Part shown: positions 51,997-60,437 of the stretch, piece by piece
How positions within the stretch are numbered: the first letter of the stretch is position 1
How the letters are laid out: every line of letters begins with the position of its first letter
Assembly: GCA_023444095.1 (NCBI GenBank)
Contig: JAEZRP010000022.1
Span: 1-64,000 of the forward strand
Length of the DNA: 64,000 nt
Source: Bacillota bacterium
GTDB taxonomy: Bacteria; Bacillota; Clostridia; Christensenellales; Aristaeellaceae
Reading direction: 5' to 3'
Position numbers and translations under genes: made by a program
Notes under the pieces: generated by a model
Database searches by the model: none
What the model saw: the letters and a program-made list of their open reading frames with translations, nothing else
What the model was told of the DNA's origin: nothing

Positions 51997-53055
51997 ATGA
52001 ACAAGATTGAGCTGAAACATGTAGCGAAGGCATATGAAAAAAACGTTCCCGTCATCGAAAATCTCGATCTTCAGATCAAGGACGGCAGCTTCACGGTGCT
52101 GCTCGGACCCTCCGGCTGCGGCAAATCGACGATCCTTCGGATGATCGCCGGACTCGAAAAGGAGACGGCGGGTGAAATCTTCATCGACGGCCAGTCGGTC
52201 AAGGGCGTCGAGCCCGGCGACCGCAGGATCGCCATGGTTTTCCAGAACTACGCACTCTATCCGACCATGACTGTGCGCGGGAACATCGAGTTCGGGCTCA
52301 AGAACATGGGCGTCCCCAAGGCCGAGCGCGAGAGCCGCATCGAGGAGATCGCGGAGATGGTCGGCCTTACGGAGTACCTCGGCAGGAAGCCCGCTCACCT
52401 CTCCGGCGGCCAGCGCCAGAGGGTCGCGCTCGCCCGCGCCATGGTCAAAAAGCCGTCGGTGTTCCTTATGGACGAACCGCTCTCGAACCTCGACGCGAAG
52501 CTGCGCACCCAGATCCGAACCGACCTCATCGAGCTCTACCAGAAGATCAAAACGACGTTTGTCTACGTCACCCACGATCAGGTCGAGGCCATGAGCATGG
52601 GTACCGACATCGTCCTCCTCGACAAAGGCGCGATCATGCAGCAGGCCGACCCGCGGACGATCTATCAGGAGCCCCAGAACCTGTTCACCGCGCGCTTTAT
52701 CGGCGCGCCGCCCATGAACGCGCTCGATGTCGCCGCCGCGCGCGCGTGCTCCATGTCCGTCCCGGCGGGCGCCGCCCACATCGGATTCCGGCCCGAGCGC
52801 GCCATCCTCGCCGGGGAAGGCGCGAAGGCCCCGGAGCGCCACGTTTCAATCCCCGGCCGCGTGCTCACCCGAGAGATGCTGGGCGATCAGGTGCTCTACA
52901 AGGTCGAGACCAAGTATGGCATCGTCAATGTCAAGAACTTCACCGCGCGCACGCTCGAGGCGAAAAGCGCAGTCGTGCTCGCACGGCATGAGGATATCCT
53001 GTTCTTTGACGCGGGCGAAAGGCGCATCTTCGAGGAGGGAAGGCTCGCATGCTGA
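51997..53055 (+). CDS. ABC transporter ATPase, UgpC/MalK/MsmX family
   Basis: Energises import of sugars or glycerol phosphates, 352 residues. It has Walker A GPSGCGKST, MVFQNYALYPTMTV, signature LSGGQRQR, Walker B VFLMDEPLSNLD and a C-terminal TOBE regulatory domain (PAGAAHIGFRPERAIL). RBS GCGAGGAATGC lies upstream. It leads a four-gene transporter operon and its stop overlaps the next start. This ATPase family can serve several transporters. Confidence 0.93.
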   Translation: MNKIELKHVAKAYEKNVPVIENLDLQIKDGSFTVLLGPSGCGKSTILRMIAGLEKETAGEIFIDGQSVKGVEPGDRRIAMVFQNYALYPTMTVRGNIEFGLKNMGVPKAERESRIEEIAEMVGLTEYLGRKPAHLSGGQRQRVALARAMVKKPSVFLMDEPLSNLDAKLRTQIRTDLIELYQKIKTTFVYVTHDQVEAMSMGTDIVLLDKGAIMQQADPRTIYQEPQNLFTARFIGAPPMNALDVAAARACSMSVPAGAAHIGFRPERAILAGEGAKAPERHVSIPGRVLTREMLGDQVLYKVETKYGIVNVKNFTARTLEAKSAVVLARHEDILFFDAGERRIFEEGRLAC

Positions 53056-53999
53056 AGACAGATACCGCCCTCGGCGCGGCCGCGCGGACGCGGTCGCACG
53101 CGCGCGCCCGGACGAAGGCGGATGCCGGAATCCGATTCGGGCGCGCAACGTTCCCCTACCTCATGGTCGCACCTTCGCTCGGCATCCTCGGCCTGTTCGT
53201 CCTCTATCCCATCTGTTACATGGTCTACCTGAGCTTCTACAAGTGGAACATGATCGGCCCCATGAAGTACCTGGGACTGCGGAACTTTGAAAACCTGCTG
53301 AGCGACCCGGACTTCTGGAACGTGATGGGCAACACCTTTCAATACACCTTTTTCACGGTCGCCCTGTCGGTCGGGCTTGGCATCCTCGTTGCGCTCCACT
53401 TCAAAAAGAACACATTGGTCAACAAGGTCCTCCAGAGCGCGCTCTTCGCGCCCTACGTGGTTTCGCTCGTCTCGATCGCATTTGTGTGGATGTGGCTCAT
53501 GGACACGGACTTCGGCCTTCTCAACTACGCGCTCAGCTTCTTTGGGATCGATCAGGTCGGCTGGCTGGACGATCCGAAGGTCGCGATGTACTCGCTCATC
53601 CTCGTCTCCGTGTGGAAGTCTCTCGGTTACAACACCATGATCCTGTTATCCGCCATGCAGTCGGTTCCCCCGAGCCTCTATGAAGCCGCGAGCCTCGACA
53701 AGGGCCGCCCGGCGGGCGTGTTTTTCAAGATCACCTTCCCGATAATCTCCCCCTCGCTGTTCTTTCTGACGCTCATGAACATGATCGGCGCCTTCAAGGT
53801 CTTCGAGACCGTGGCCGTCATGACGCAGGGCGGGCCGGTCAACTCGACCAACTCGCTCGTCTACAGCATCTACCAGTACGGCTTCGAGTTCTACAAGATC
53901 GGCTACGCCTCGGCGATGGGCGTCGTGCTCATGCTCATCATCGGCGCGCTGACGCTTCTCTACTTCTGGGGCCTGAGCCGCAAGGTTCACTATCGCTGA
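53049..53999 (+). CDS. Sugar/glycerophosphate ABC transporter permease, UgpA/MalF type
   Basis: 316 residues, six helices. A basic N-terminal tail of about 35 residues precedes the first helix (APSLGILGLFVLYPICYMVYLSF). LGLRNFENLL and the EAA loop YEAASLDKGRPAGVFFKITFP are UgpA-like. It overlaps the ATPase gene by 7 bases. Confidence 0.92.
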   Translation: MLKTDTALGAAARTRSHARARTKADAGIRFGRATFPYLMVAPSLGILGLFVLYPICYMVYLSFYKWNMIGPMKYLGLRNFENLLSDPDFWNVMGNTFQYTFFTVALSVGLGILVALHFKKNTLVNKVLQSALFAPYVVSLVSIAFVWMWLMDTDFGLLNYALSFFGIDQVGWLDDPKVAMYSLILVSVWKSLGYNTMILLSAMQSVPPSLYEAASLDKGRPAGVFFKITFPIISPSLFFLTLMNMIGAFKVFETVAVMTQGGPVNSTNSLVYSIYQYGFEFYKIGYASAMGVVLMLIIGALTLLYFWGLSRKVHYR

Positions 54000-54010
54000 G
54001 GAGGCCGCGC

Positions 54011-54832
54011 ATGAAATCACTCGCAGCAGGGATCACGAGGACCTTCGTCAACCTTCTTCTTCTCGCCGTCTTCTTCATTCCGTTTTACTGGATGGCGCTC
54101 ACCTCCATCAAGACGCTCGGTCAGACGCTCAAGATGCCCCCGCTCTTCTGGGTCTCCGATCCCCAGTGGGAGAACTTCGCGAAGGCCTACAACGCAATCC
54201 CCTTCCTTCACTTCCTCAAAAACAGCGTGATTGTGGCGCTCGCGACGCTCCTGTGCCAGGCGCTGACGGTCATCCCCGCGGCGTACGCCTACGCGCGCTT
54301 CCGGTTCCGGGGAAGCGGGCTCCTGTTCGGACTGACGCTCGCGACGATGATGATCCCGGGCCAGCTCATCTTCCTGCCGGTGTTCCTGCTCCTGAGCAAA
54401 ATGGGACTCATCAACAACTACCTTTCCCTCATCCTCCCCATGGCGACGAGCGCGTTTGGTATCTTCATGCTCCGGCAGAACTTCAAGCAGGTGCCGCAAG
54501 AACTCATCGAGGCGGCGCGGCTCGACAAGGCGGGCGAGTTCCGGCTCCTCACGCATGTCATGCTGCCGATCGCGAAGCCGACGCTCGTGACCCTCGCGAT
54601 GCTCACCTTCATCGGAAGCTGGAACGACTACTTCTGGCCGCTCATCTTCACCACCAACGACGCCGTGCGCACGCTGCCGGTCGGAATCTCGTCCCTGATC
54701 AAGACCGAGAACGGCATCAACTACCACGTGCTCATGGCCGGTAACGTGCTCCTGATCGCGCCCGTTCTCGTCGTGTTCGGGGTCGCGCAGAAGCAGATCA
54801 TCAAGGCCTTCACCTACATGGGCGACAAATAA
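54011..54832 (+). CDS. Sugar/glycerophosphate ABC transporter permease, UgpE/MalG type
   Basis: 273 residues, six helices. It has the MalG-type start (LLAVFFIPFYWMALTSIKT), NSVIVALATLL, FGIFMLRQNFKQVPQELIEAARLDKAGEFRL containing the EAA motif, and WNDYFWPLIFT. RBS GAGGAGG lies upstream. It pairs with the preceding permease. Confidence 0.92.
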   Translation: MKSLAAGITRTFVNLLLLAVFFIPFYWMALTSIKTLGQTLKMPPLFWVSDPQWENFAKAYNAIPFLHFLKNSVIVALATLLCQALTVIPAAYAYARFRFRGSGLLFGLTLATMMIPGQLIFLPVFLLLSKMGLINNYLSLILPMATSAFGIFMLRQNFKQVPQELIEAARLDKAGEFRLLTHVMLPIAKPTLVTLAMLTFIGSWNDYFWPLIFTTNDAVRTLPVGISSLIKTENGINYHVLMAGNVLLIAPVLVVFGVAQKQIIKAFTYMGDK

Positions 54833-54850
54833 ACGGGGCGTTGCCCGTTT
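54831..54850 (+). promoter_or_regulatory. Intercistronic hairpin before the binding-protein gene
   Basis: AAACGGG and CCCGTTT form a stem right after the permease stop, 34 bases before the binding-protein start. Such structures usually set the higher mRNA level of the binding protein. Confidence 0.5.
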
Positions 54851-54883
54851 ATATAACAAACCATAAAACGGAGGGAACATTTA

Positions 54884-56158
54884 ATGGCAAAGAAAATCCT
54901 CACCCTTATGGTCACCCTGGCGCTCCTGGCGACGTCCGCGGGCGTCTCTGCCTTCGCCGAGACGGACGGCGTCATCGAGCTCACGTACTGGTACTGCTGG
55001 ACCGACAAGATTCAGGAAAACAACGAGAACCTCACCGCCCAGTTCAACGAAACTGTCGGCAAGGAGCTCGGCATCCACGTGACCTGCGAGTACCAGGGCA
55101 CCTACGAAGACGCGCATCAGAAGCTGCAGGCCGCCTATGTCGCGGACACCATGCCGGACGTCTCCGTCATGGAGATCGCTTCCATCCGCACCTTCGCCGA
55201 GAACGGCGTCATCGAGCCACTGTCCCCCTACATCGAGGCGGACGGCGTCGATATGACCGACTTCTTCGAAGGCCTTCTTGAAAACTGCGAGGTCGACGGC
55301 ACCTGGTACGGCGTCCCCTACCTCCGCTCCACGCCCGTCCTTTACGTCAATGCCACCCTTCTCGAGAAGGCGGGCCTCGACCCGACCGGCCCCAAGACGT
55401 TCGAGGAGCTCGCGACCTACTGCAGGACCATCAAGGAAAAGCTCGGCGTTTACGGCCTGTCCACGTTCTGCTACATCTGGACGTTCGAGGCGTTCATGTT
55501 CGAATCCGGCACCAGCGTGCTCAATGAGGATGAGACCAAGACCAACATCAACACCCCCGAAGCCATCGAGATGATCCAGTTCTTCAAGGATCTCGCGGAC
55601 GAAGGCGCCATCCGCATCGTGGCGGGCACCGACTCCGCGAAGATCGCGGCGGACGTCCTCAACCAGCAGACGGCCATGTGGTTTGGCTCGACGGGCGATC
55701 TCACATACAACCTCTCGGTCGCCCAGGAAAACGGCTTTACCGTCGACAACTGCTACATCCCCGCGAACGTCCAGTACGGCGTGCCGACCGGCGGCTGCAA
55801 CCTCGTCATGGCCTCCAAGATCCCCGACGAGAAGAAGCAGGCCGCTTGGGAGTTCATCAAGTGGATGACCGAGGCCGAGCAGAGCGTCTACTCCTCCATG
55901 CACACCGGCTACGTGGTAACCCGCAAATCCGCCATGGAGACCCCCGAGATGCAGCAGGTGTTCGCGACCACCCCGCAGTACAAGACGGCGCTCGACCAGC
56001 TCAACGAGTGCGGCCACGGCCGTCCGATGAACCCCGGCTACGCCGAGGGACAGCAGATCATCGTGACCATGCTCGAGTCCGTGTGGGTCAACGGTGGCGA
56101 CGTCGCGAGCGAGGCCGCGGCCGCCGCGGATAAGATCGACAAGGCGCTGGCCGAATAA
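54884..56158 (+). CDS. ABC transporter substrate-binding protein, UgpB/MalE-like family 1
   Basis: 424 residues. Signal peptide MAKKILTLMVTLALLATSAG ends with a signal peptidase I site AFA-E; as in the OppA-like protein at 22493, there is no lipobox Cys. The mature protein starts IELTYWYCWTDK and shows AAYVADTMPDVSVMEI, GTWYGVPYLRSTPVLYVNATL and AAWEFIKWMTEAEQS. The family includes binders of glycerol 3-phosphate, glycerophosphodiesters and oligosaccharides. RBS GGAGGGAAC lies upstream. Confidence 0.92.
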   Translation: MAKKILTLMVTLALLATSAGVSAFAETDGVIELTYWYCWTDKIQENNENLTAQFNETVGKELGIHVTCEYQGTYEDAHQKLQAAYVADTMPDVSVMEIASIRTFAENGVIEPLSPYIEADGVDMTDFFEGLLENCEVDGTWYGVPYLRSTPVLYVNATLLEKAGLDPTGPKTFEELATYCRTIKEKLGVYGLSTFCYIWTFEAFMFESGTSVLNEDETKTNINTPEAIEMIQFFKDLADEGAIRIVAGTDSAKIAADVLNQQTAMWFGSTGDLTYNLSVAQENGFTVDNCYIPANVQYGVPTGGCNLVMASKIPDEKKQAAWEFIKWMTEAEQSVYSSMHTGYVVTRKSAMETPEMQQVFATTPQYKTALDQLNECGHGRPMNPGYAEGQQIIVTMLESVWVNGGDVASEAAAAADKIDKALAE

Positions 56159-56173
56159 GAAAACCCATCACAA

Positions 56174-56204
56174 AACGGGCAAGTCGCGCGCCGGCTTGCC
56201 CGTT
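56174..56204 (+). terminator. Hairpin after the binding-protein gene
   Basis: AACGGGCAAG and CTTGCCCGTT pair around an 11-base loop, followed by AATCTGG rather than a U-run. It probably lowers read-through into the phosphodiesterase gene and protects the upstream mRNA. Confidence 0.55.
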
Positions 56205-56219
56205 AATCTGGAGGAAAGT

Positions 56220-57512
56220 ATGCAAAGAAAGCTGATCGTGCTGTCCTTTGACGCGCTTCAGTCAAACGACGTCGACGTCCTCGCGCGGCTCCCCTACTGC
56301 TCGGAGCTGTTCGGGCGCGCGGCCATCGTGAAGTCCGTGCGCGAAATCTATCCCACGCTCACCTACCCCATCCATACCTCGATCATCACCGGCCAGACAC
56401 CCGCCGTCCACGGCATCTTCCACAACATGCGCTCGTCCGTGCAGCCCGAATGCCCCGACTGGAACATCATGGGCTCCGACTGGTACTGGGAAAAGAAGTA
56501 CGTGAAGGCGAGAACGCTCGTCGACGCCGCGTGGGAAGCGGGCCGGGAGGCCTCGACCGTCTCTTGGCCCGTGACGGCCGGAGACATGCGAGGCATCAAC
56601 CTGCCAGAAATCTGGCCGATCCGGGGCGAGGACCCGCGCGCGCTGTTTCAGCGCGCCGCGTCGCCGCGCGCCATGGAGCTTTACTACGACCGGTTCTACC
56701 GGCACTTCGACTGGAAAAATAACGAAGATCTGGTCGAGTACGCCGTCGAGGCCGGGATCGACATCGCGCGCAATCACGCGCCGGACCTGCTGCTCTGCCA
56801 CGTCGTGCACCTCGACCACTTTCGGCACGTGTACGGCGACGCGAGCCGGGAGGTGGAGGTGTGCCTGCGGATGCTGGACGTGATTGCGGGAAGGTTCGTG
56901 CAGGCGACGAAGGATGCCGGGACGTACGAAAACACAAACTTCGTCCTCCTCGGCGACCACGGACAGATTGACATCGACGCGCTGTTCCACATGAACGTGC
57001 TTCTGCGCGAGGCGGGGCTGATCGACGCGGACGAGAACGGAAGGGCCTCCTCATACCGCGCGTACAGCTTTTCGGCGGGGTTCTCCGCGCACATCAATCT
57101 GGTCGAAGGCGCGGACGACGTGCTATGCGAGCGGGTCTATCAGACGCTTCTCGCCATCCAGAGCCGCTTCCCCGCCTACATCGAGCGCGTCTACACCGCC
57201 GGGGAAGCGCTCGCCGAGGAGGGCCTCGCCGGGGACTTCTCCTTCGTCGTCGAGGGCGCGAAGGGCACGCAGTTCATGAACGAGCTCAACGGCCCCGTGG
57301 TGATCCCGCGCCATTCCCCCGAATACCGCAGCTACGCCGCGAACCACGGCCACCATCCGTCCAAAGGATTCAAGCCACCGTTCATCGCCTTCGGTCCGGA
57401 TGTCCGGCCGGGCGTCCGGATCGAAGCGGGCGACATGCTCGACGAGTGCGCCACGCTGGCAGCTCTCGCGGGCCTTCCGATGCCGGGGAAGCCATTCGCG
57501 ATCCTGATGTGA
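56220..57512 (+). CDS. Nucleotide pyrophosphatase/phosphodiesterase family protein
   Basis: Alkaline-phosphatase superfamily hydrolase of the NPP type, 430 residues, no signal peptide. Metal and catalytic residues are visible: LSFDAL (Asp11), YPTLTYPIH (nucleophile Thr48), HLDHFRH (Asp and His), LLGDHGQ (Asp and His) and NHGHHP (His). The family cleaves phosphodiesters such as nucleotide sugars, glycerophosphodiesters or cyclic phosphates. The position after a Ugp-like importer suggests cytosolic cleavage of an imported phosphodiester. RBS GGAGGAAAGT lies upstream; a longer open frame upstream overlaps the binding-protein gene and is a shadow. Confidence 0.85.
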   Translation: MQRKLIVLSFDALQSNDVDVLARLPYCSELFGRAAIVKSVREIYPTLTYPIHTSIITGQTPAVHGIFHNMRSSVQPECPDWNIMGSDWYWEKKYVKARTLVDAAWEAGREASTVSWPVTAGDMRGINLPEIWPIRGEDPRALFQRAASPRAMELYYDRFYRHFDWKNNEDLVEYAVEAGIDIARNHAPDLLLCHVVHLDHFRHVYGDASREVEVCLRMLDVIAGRFVQATKDAGTYENTNFVLLGDHGQIDIDALFHMNVLLREAGLIDADENGRASSYRAYSFSAGFSAHINLVEGADDVLCERVYQTLLAIQSRFPAYIERVYTAGEALAEEGLAGDFSFVVEGAKGTQFMNELNGPVVIPRHSPEYRSYAANHGHHPSKGFKPPFIAFGPDVRPGVRIEAGDMLDECATLAALAGLPMPGKPFAILM

Positions 57513-57643
57513 CCGGATCAGAGTCCCGCCAAAGGAACATTGTCCAAATGGAATCTAAAACCGGGAACTCCATTGATGCTATCTTCGTCGGCGGTTCGGG
57601 GACCAGATCCCCGGGCCACCGAGTCTGCATCGTGAGAAAACGA

Positions 57644-57673
57644 TTGACGCAGACTTTTTTCATCTGCTACAAT
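57644..57673 (+). promoter_or_regulatory. Promoter of the UroD-family gene
   Basis: TTGACG at 57644-57649, an 18-base spacer and TACAAT at 57668-57673, 31 bases before the start codon at 57704. The remainder of the gap 57513-57643 has one weak hairpin (GGGGA-CCAGA-TCCCC) and nothing else I can recognise. Confidence 0.75.
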
Positions 57674-57703
57674 AGGCGCGGAACGTGGGATGAGGTGGTT
57701 TAC

Positions 57704-58804
57704 ATGACATACCGCGAGAGATTTGAGGCCGCCATCCACCGGAAGAGCGTCGACCGCGCGCCGTTTGACCTGGAGGGCACGCCGATGTCGAAGATCATGA
57801 CGCCGCGGCTCTGGGACGAACTGTGCGAAGCGCTCGGCGTCCGGGGCGACGATCGGCGCGAGCGCGCGCTCCGCGCGCTGGACATCGACTTCCGCCCCGT
57901 CGGCGGGATGCCGACGCCCGCGAACGCCGTCGCCCGGCGGATCAGCCCGACGCGAAACGTCGACTTCTGGGGCATCGAGCACGCGCTCGTCGGAAACGAC
58001 TGGCAGATCACGAAAAATCCGCTCAAGGACGCGACCATCGAGGATCTGGACGCGTTTCCGTGGCCGGACGCCGCGCGGATCGATCCGAAGGAGATCGACG
58101 CCTGGCGCGACGAGGCGAAGCGGCTCTATGAGGAGACGGACTACGTCGTCGCGGGCGAACACCCCGTCTACGGCGTCATGGAACTCGGCTGCTGGATGTG
58201 CGGCTTTGACGACTTCCTCTATCGGCTGGCGGGCGAGCCGGAGTTCGTCGAGCGGTTCTTCGGGCACGTCTGGCGCTATCAGGCGGACGTGATCGACCTA
58301 TACTACTCGAAGCTCGGCCCGTACATCCACCTGACCACGAGCGGAGACGACTTCGGCACCCAGAACGCGCCGTTCCTTTCGCCGCGCATGTTCTCGGAGC
58401 TCGTCGCGCCCTTCTACGACAGGCGCATCGCGCTGACCGGGACGTATACGCGCGCGCATTTTTTCCACCACAGCTGCGGGAGCGTATTTTCGCTCATTCC
58501 ACGGCTGATCGAATCGGGCGTAGAGATCCTCAACCCCATCCAGCCGAACGCCCGGGACATGGAGCCGGAAAAGCTGCGAGACGTGTTCGGCGACCGGCTC
58601 GCGTTCTGGGGCGGGATCGACACCCAACGCGTGCTGCCGGAGGGCTCTTCGGACGAGGTGGCCGCGCACGTGCGCGCGGTCTGTACAGCGTTCGGAAAGC
58701 GAGGCGGCTATGTCTTCGCGCCGGGTCACTGCCTGCAGGACGACGTACCCGCAAAAAATATCGTCCGGATGTACGAGGCCGCGCGCGAGTACTACGGCGC
58801 ATAG
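57704..58804 (+). CDS. Uroporphyrinogen decarboxylase (UroD) family protein, probably not haem-related
   Basis: 366-residue TIM barrel of the UroD/MtaA superfamily. It has a short N-terminus YRERFEAAIHRKSVDRAPFD, a central GEHPVYGVMELGCWMCGFDDFL, HHSCGS (His and Cys as in zinc-dependent MtaA-type methyltransferases) and APGHCLQDDVPAKNI near the C-terminus, where a further Cys could complete the zinc site. Such proteins in gut Clostridia are usually linked to methyl transfer or are uncharacterised. No haem genes or corrinoid protein gene lie nearby. The start at 57704 follows GAGGTGG and a good promoter. Confidence 0.82.
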   Translation: MTYRERFEAAIHRKSVDRAPFDLEGTPMSKIMTPRLWDELCEALGVRGDDRRERALRALDIDFRPVGGMPTPANAVARRISPTRNVDFWGIEHALVGNDWQITKNPLKDATIEDLDAFPWPDAARIDPKEIDAWRDEAKRLYEETDYVVAGEHPVYGVMELGCWMCGFDDFLYRLAGEPEFVERFFGHVWRYQADVIDLYYSKLGPYIHLTTSGDDFGTQNAPFLSPRMFSELVAPFYDRRIALTGTYTRAHFFHHSCGSVFSLIPRLIESGVEILNPIQPNARDMEPEKLRDVFGDRLAFWGGIDTQRVLPEGSSDEVAAHVRAVCTAFGKRGGYVFAPGHCLQDDVPAKNIVRMYEAAREYYGA

Positions 58805-58815
58805 ATAGGATGGCC

Positions 58816-58845
58816 GAATCCTCGCGCCGGGAGGCGCGGGGATTC
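58816..58845. terminator. Hairpin between convergent genes
   Basis: GAATCCTCGCGCC and GGCGCGGGGATTC form a 13-bp stem (one wobble) closed by a GGGA loop, 11 bases past the UroD-family stop, followed by GCTTTG. It serves both converging genes. Confidence 0.75.
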
Positions 58846-58861
58846 GCTTTGTGATTCAGCT

Positions 58862-59965
58862 TTACCCGGCACTTTTTTTCGGCTTGTCCTTCCCGAGCGC
58901 CACAAGCGCCAGATAGTGCGGGTAATTTCCGGGATCGAGCGGCGCGAAGAAGGGCGCGCCCCAACAGCCGCAGCGCCATTTCTCCTCGCCCTCGTACCGG
59001 TACCGCGTACTTGAGACGCACGTCCCGTCGCGACGCCGGTCGCAGCCGGGATCGGTGCGCCGGAACATCTCCTTCACGGATTCGGGACAGCCCGCGAGGT
59101 ACTCCATGCACGCTTCCGCGCTGCGGATGCGCAGCCGGAGCGTCACATCCGAGCGGTTCTTCATGATCTCGAAGAGATATGCGCCCTTGCCCTTCGGTTC
59201 GAAGTATCGGATCATCGGCCCCTCGTGCCAATGCATCACCTCGCAGCGGTATCCTTTTTCCGTCATCTCGTCGTGGAAGGCGAAGATCGCTTCGCGCCGG
59301 GCAGAATCGCGCACGCTGTCGGCCACGTGCTCCGCGCCGCCGCCGAAGGAAAGGACGTCCGCCGGCTCCGTCAGCAGCCGGGGGTTCCACGTCCGGAAGC
59401 GCGCGAAACCGCCGTTCTCCAAAAACCGGTGGCACTTCGCGGCGACCGGATGAAGGACCGTCAGCACGGCGGGATCGGGATACGCGATCGCGACGCGCGA
59501 CGCGCCCCTCGGAAGAGATCCGGCGCGAAGCCCTTCGAACGCGAAGCCGTGCCGGGAAAGACCCTCCATCAGCGGCGCAATGTTCAGAACGGCGCGGGTT
59601 CCGACGTTCACCCTGCGGAAGCGCGCGACGTCGACGAAGAACCGGTCGCCCTCTGGCGCTCCGCACGCAAACAGGTAGAGAAGAAGGTAGAAGGGTCGGT
59701 CGGCGGCGGAGCGCGCCTCGTTGTATTCCGGCCCCATCTGCGCCTCCCCCGTCCTGAGAACGGGGAGTCCGAAGTGCGCGGGGCTCTCCGCGATATCGGC
59801 GTAGATTCGGTGGAACAGCCCGTGGACCGCCCGGAACGCCTCCGAAAAATCCCGCTCAGAAAGAACGCCGAGAAAGTCGGCGTGTATGGTCAGATCGCGC
59901 GGCAGATCCACGATCTCGTCCTTGCGCACCATGGCCCAATCCCCGGCGATATACATCTCTCCCAT
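58862..59965 (-). CDS. Protein of unknown function with a Cys-rich C-terminus
   Basis: I do not recognise this 367-residue protein. It begins MGEMYIAGDWAMVRKDEIVDLP, shows no signal peptide or membrane helix, and looks like a soluble globular protein. Near the C-terminus six Cys lie within about 65 residues (CMEYLAGC, DPGC, GTC, CGCWG), which could bind metal. Residues CHRFLENGGFARF and EKGYRCEVMHWHEG are other recognisable patches. The start at 59965 follows GGAGGGGTGGG; ATG 59956 is an alternative. It follows the kinase-like gene by 40 bases, with an inverted repeat GGTGAC/GTCACC-type sequence between them, and shares strand with the isomerase and TetR genes. Confidence 0.7.
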   Translation of the reverse strand: MGEMYIAGDWAMVRKDEIVDLPRDLTIHADFLGVLSERDFSEAFRAVHGLFHRIYADIAESPAHFGLPVLRTGEAQMGPEYNEARSAADRPFYLLLYLFACGAPEGDRFFVDVARFRRVNVGTRAVLNIAPLMEGLSRHGFAFEGLRAGSLPRGASRVAIAYPDPAVLTVLHPVAAKCHRFLENGGFARFRTWNPRLLTEPADVLSFGGGAEHVADSVRDSARREAIFAFHDEMTEKGYRCEVMHWHEGPMIRYFEPKGKGAYLFEIMKNRSDVTLRLRIRSAEACMEYLAGCPESVKEMFRRTDPGCDRRRDGTCVSSTRYRYEGEEKWRCGCWGAPFFAPLDPGNYPHYLALVALGKDKPKKSAG

Positions 59966-60005
59966 TCCCACCCCTCCGTTCGTAAAAAGGCGGGGTGACC
60001 TTTCG

Positions 60006-60437
60006 TCACCCCGTCTGTTTTTCAAGCATGCGCGCGATCTCCCCGCATGCGGTTTCCGTGTCATACGCGCCGTGCGTCAGGCGCGCGTCGCATGAAACGG
60101 CGTCAAACATGCCGTGCTTTCTCTCAAGCATGGAAGCGATGGGCGGCGGCAGCTTCCCGCCCGTCCGCTTCGCGAACCGCTCCTTCATGACCTCGATCGG
60201 CGCGGTCATGAGGACGCGCGCGCAGTCCTCCGGCAAAAGCGCGAGCTGGTCCATTTCGCTGACCACATACACCACGGGCTCCGCCGCGTCCGCGAGAAGC
60301 GCCGCGAACACCCGCCGCGCCTCCGCCTCAGTCTTTGCGAGCCGCATGTAGTCCTTGCCCGCATAGACCTTCGCACCGAGCCTTTGCCGGAGCGCCTCGG
60401 CGAGCGTGGACTTGCCGACGCAGCTTTCCCCGATCAA
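60006..60437 (-). CDS. P-loop nucleotide kinase-like protein, start region disrupted
   Basis: P-loop NTPase of the AAA/nucleotide-kinase type, 143 residues. Walker A is GESCVGKST at the extreme N-terminus, and the hydrophobic VVYVVSEMD and VLMTAPIEVMKERF give the Walker B and R-containing lid. As read, only a TTG start (60437, overlapping the isomerase TGA) is available, which cuts into the first beta strand. Just upstream in the same frame is ATG (60452-60450) followed at once by TAG (60449-60447) and then codons for VVALIGES. A single base change or error would restore a start with a second residue Lys. It may be a fresh pseudogene, an error or a true TTG start. Confidence 0.65.
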   Translation of the reverse strand: MIGESCVGKSTLAEALRQRLGAKVYAGKDYMRLAKTEAEARRVFAALLADAAEPVVYVVSEMDQLALLPEDCARVLMTAPIEVMKERFAKRTGGKLPPPIASMLERKHGMFDAVSCDARLTHGAYDTETACGEIARMLEKQTG

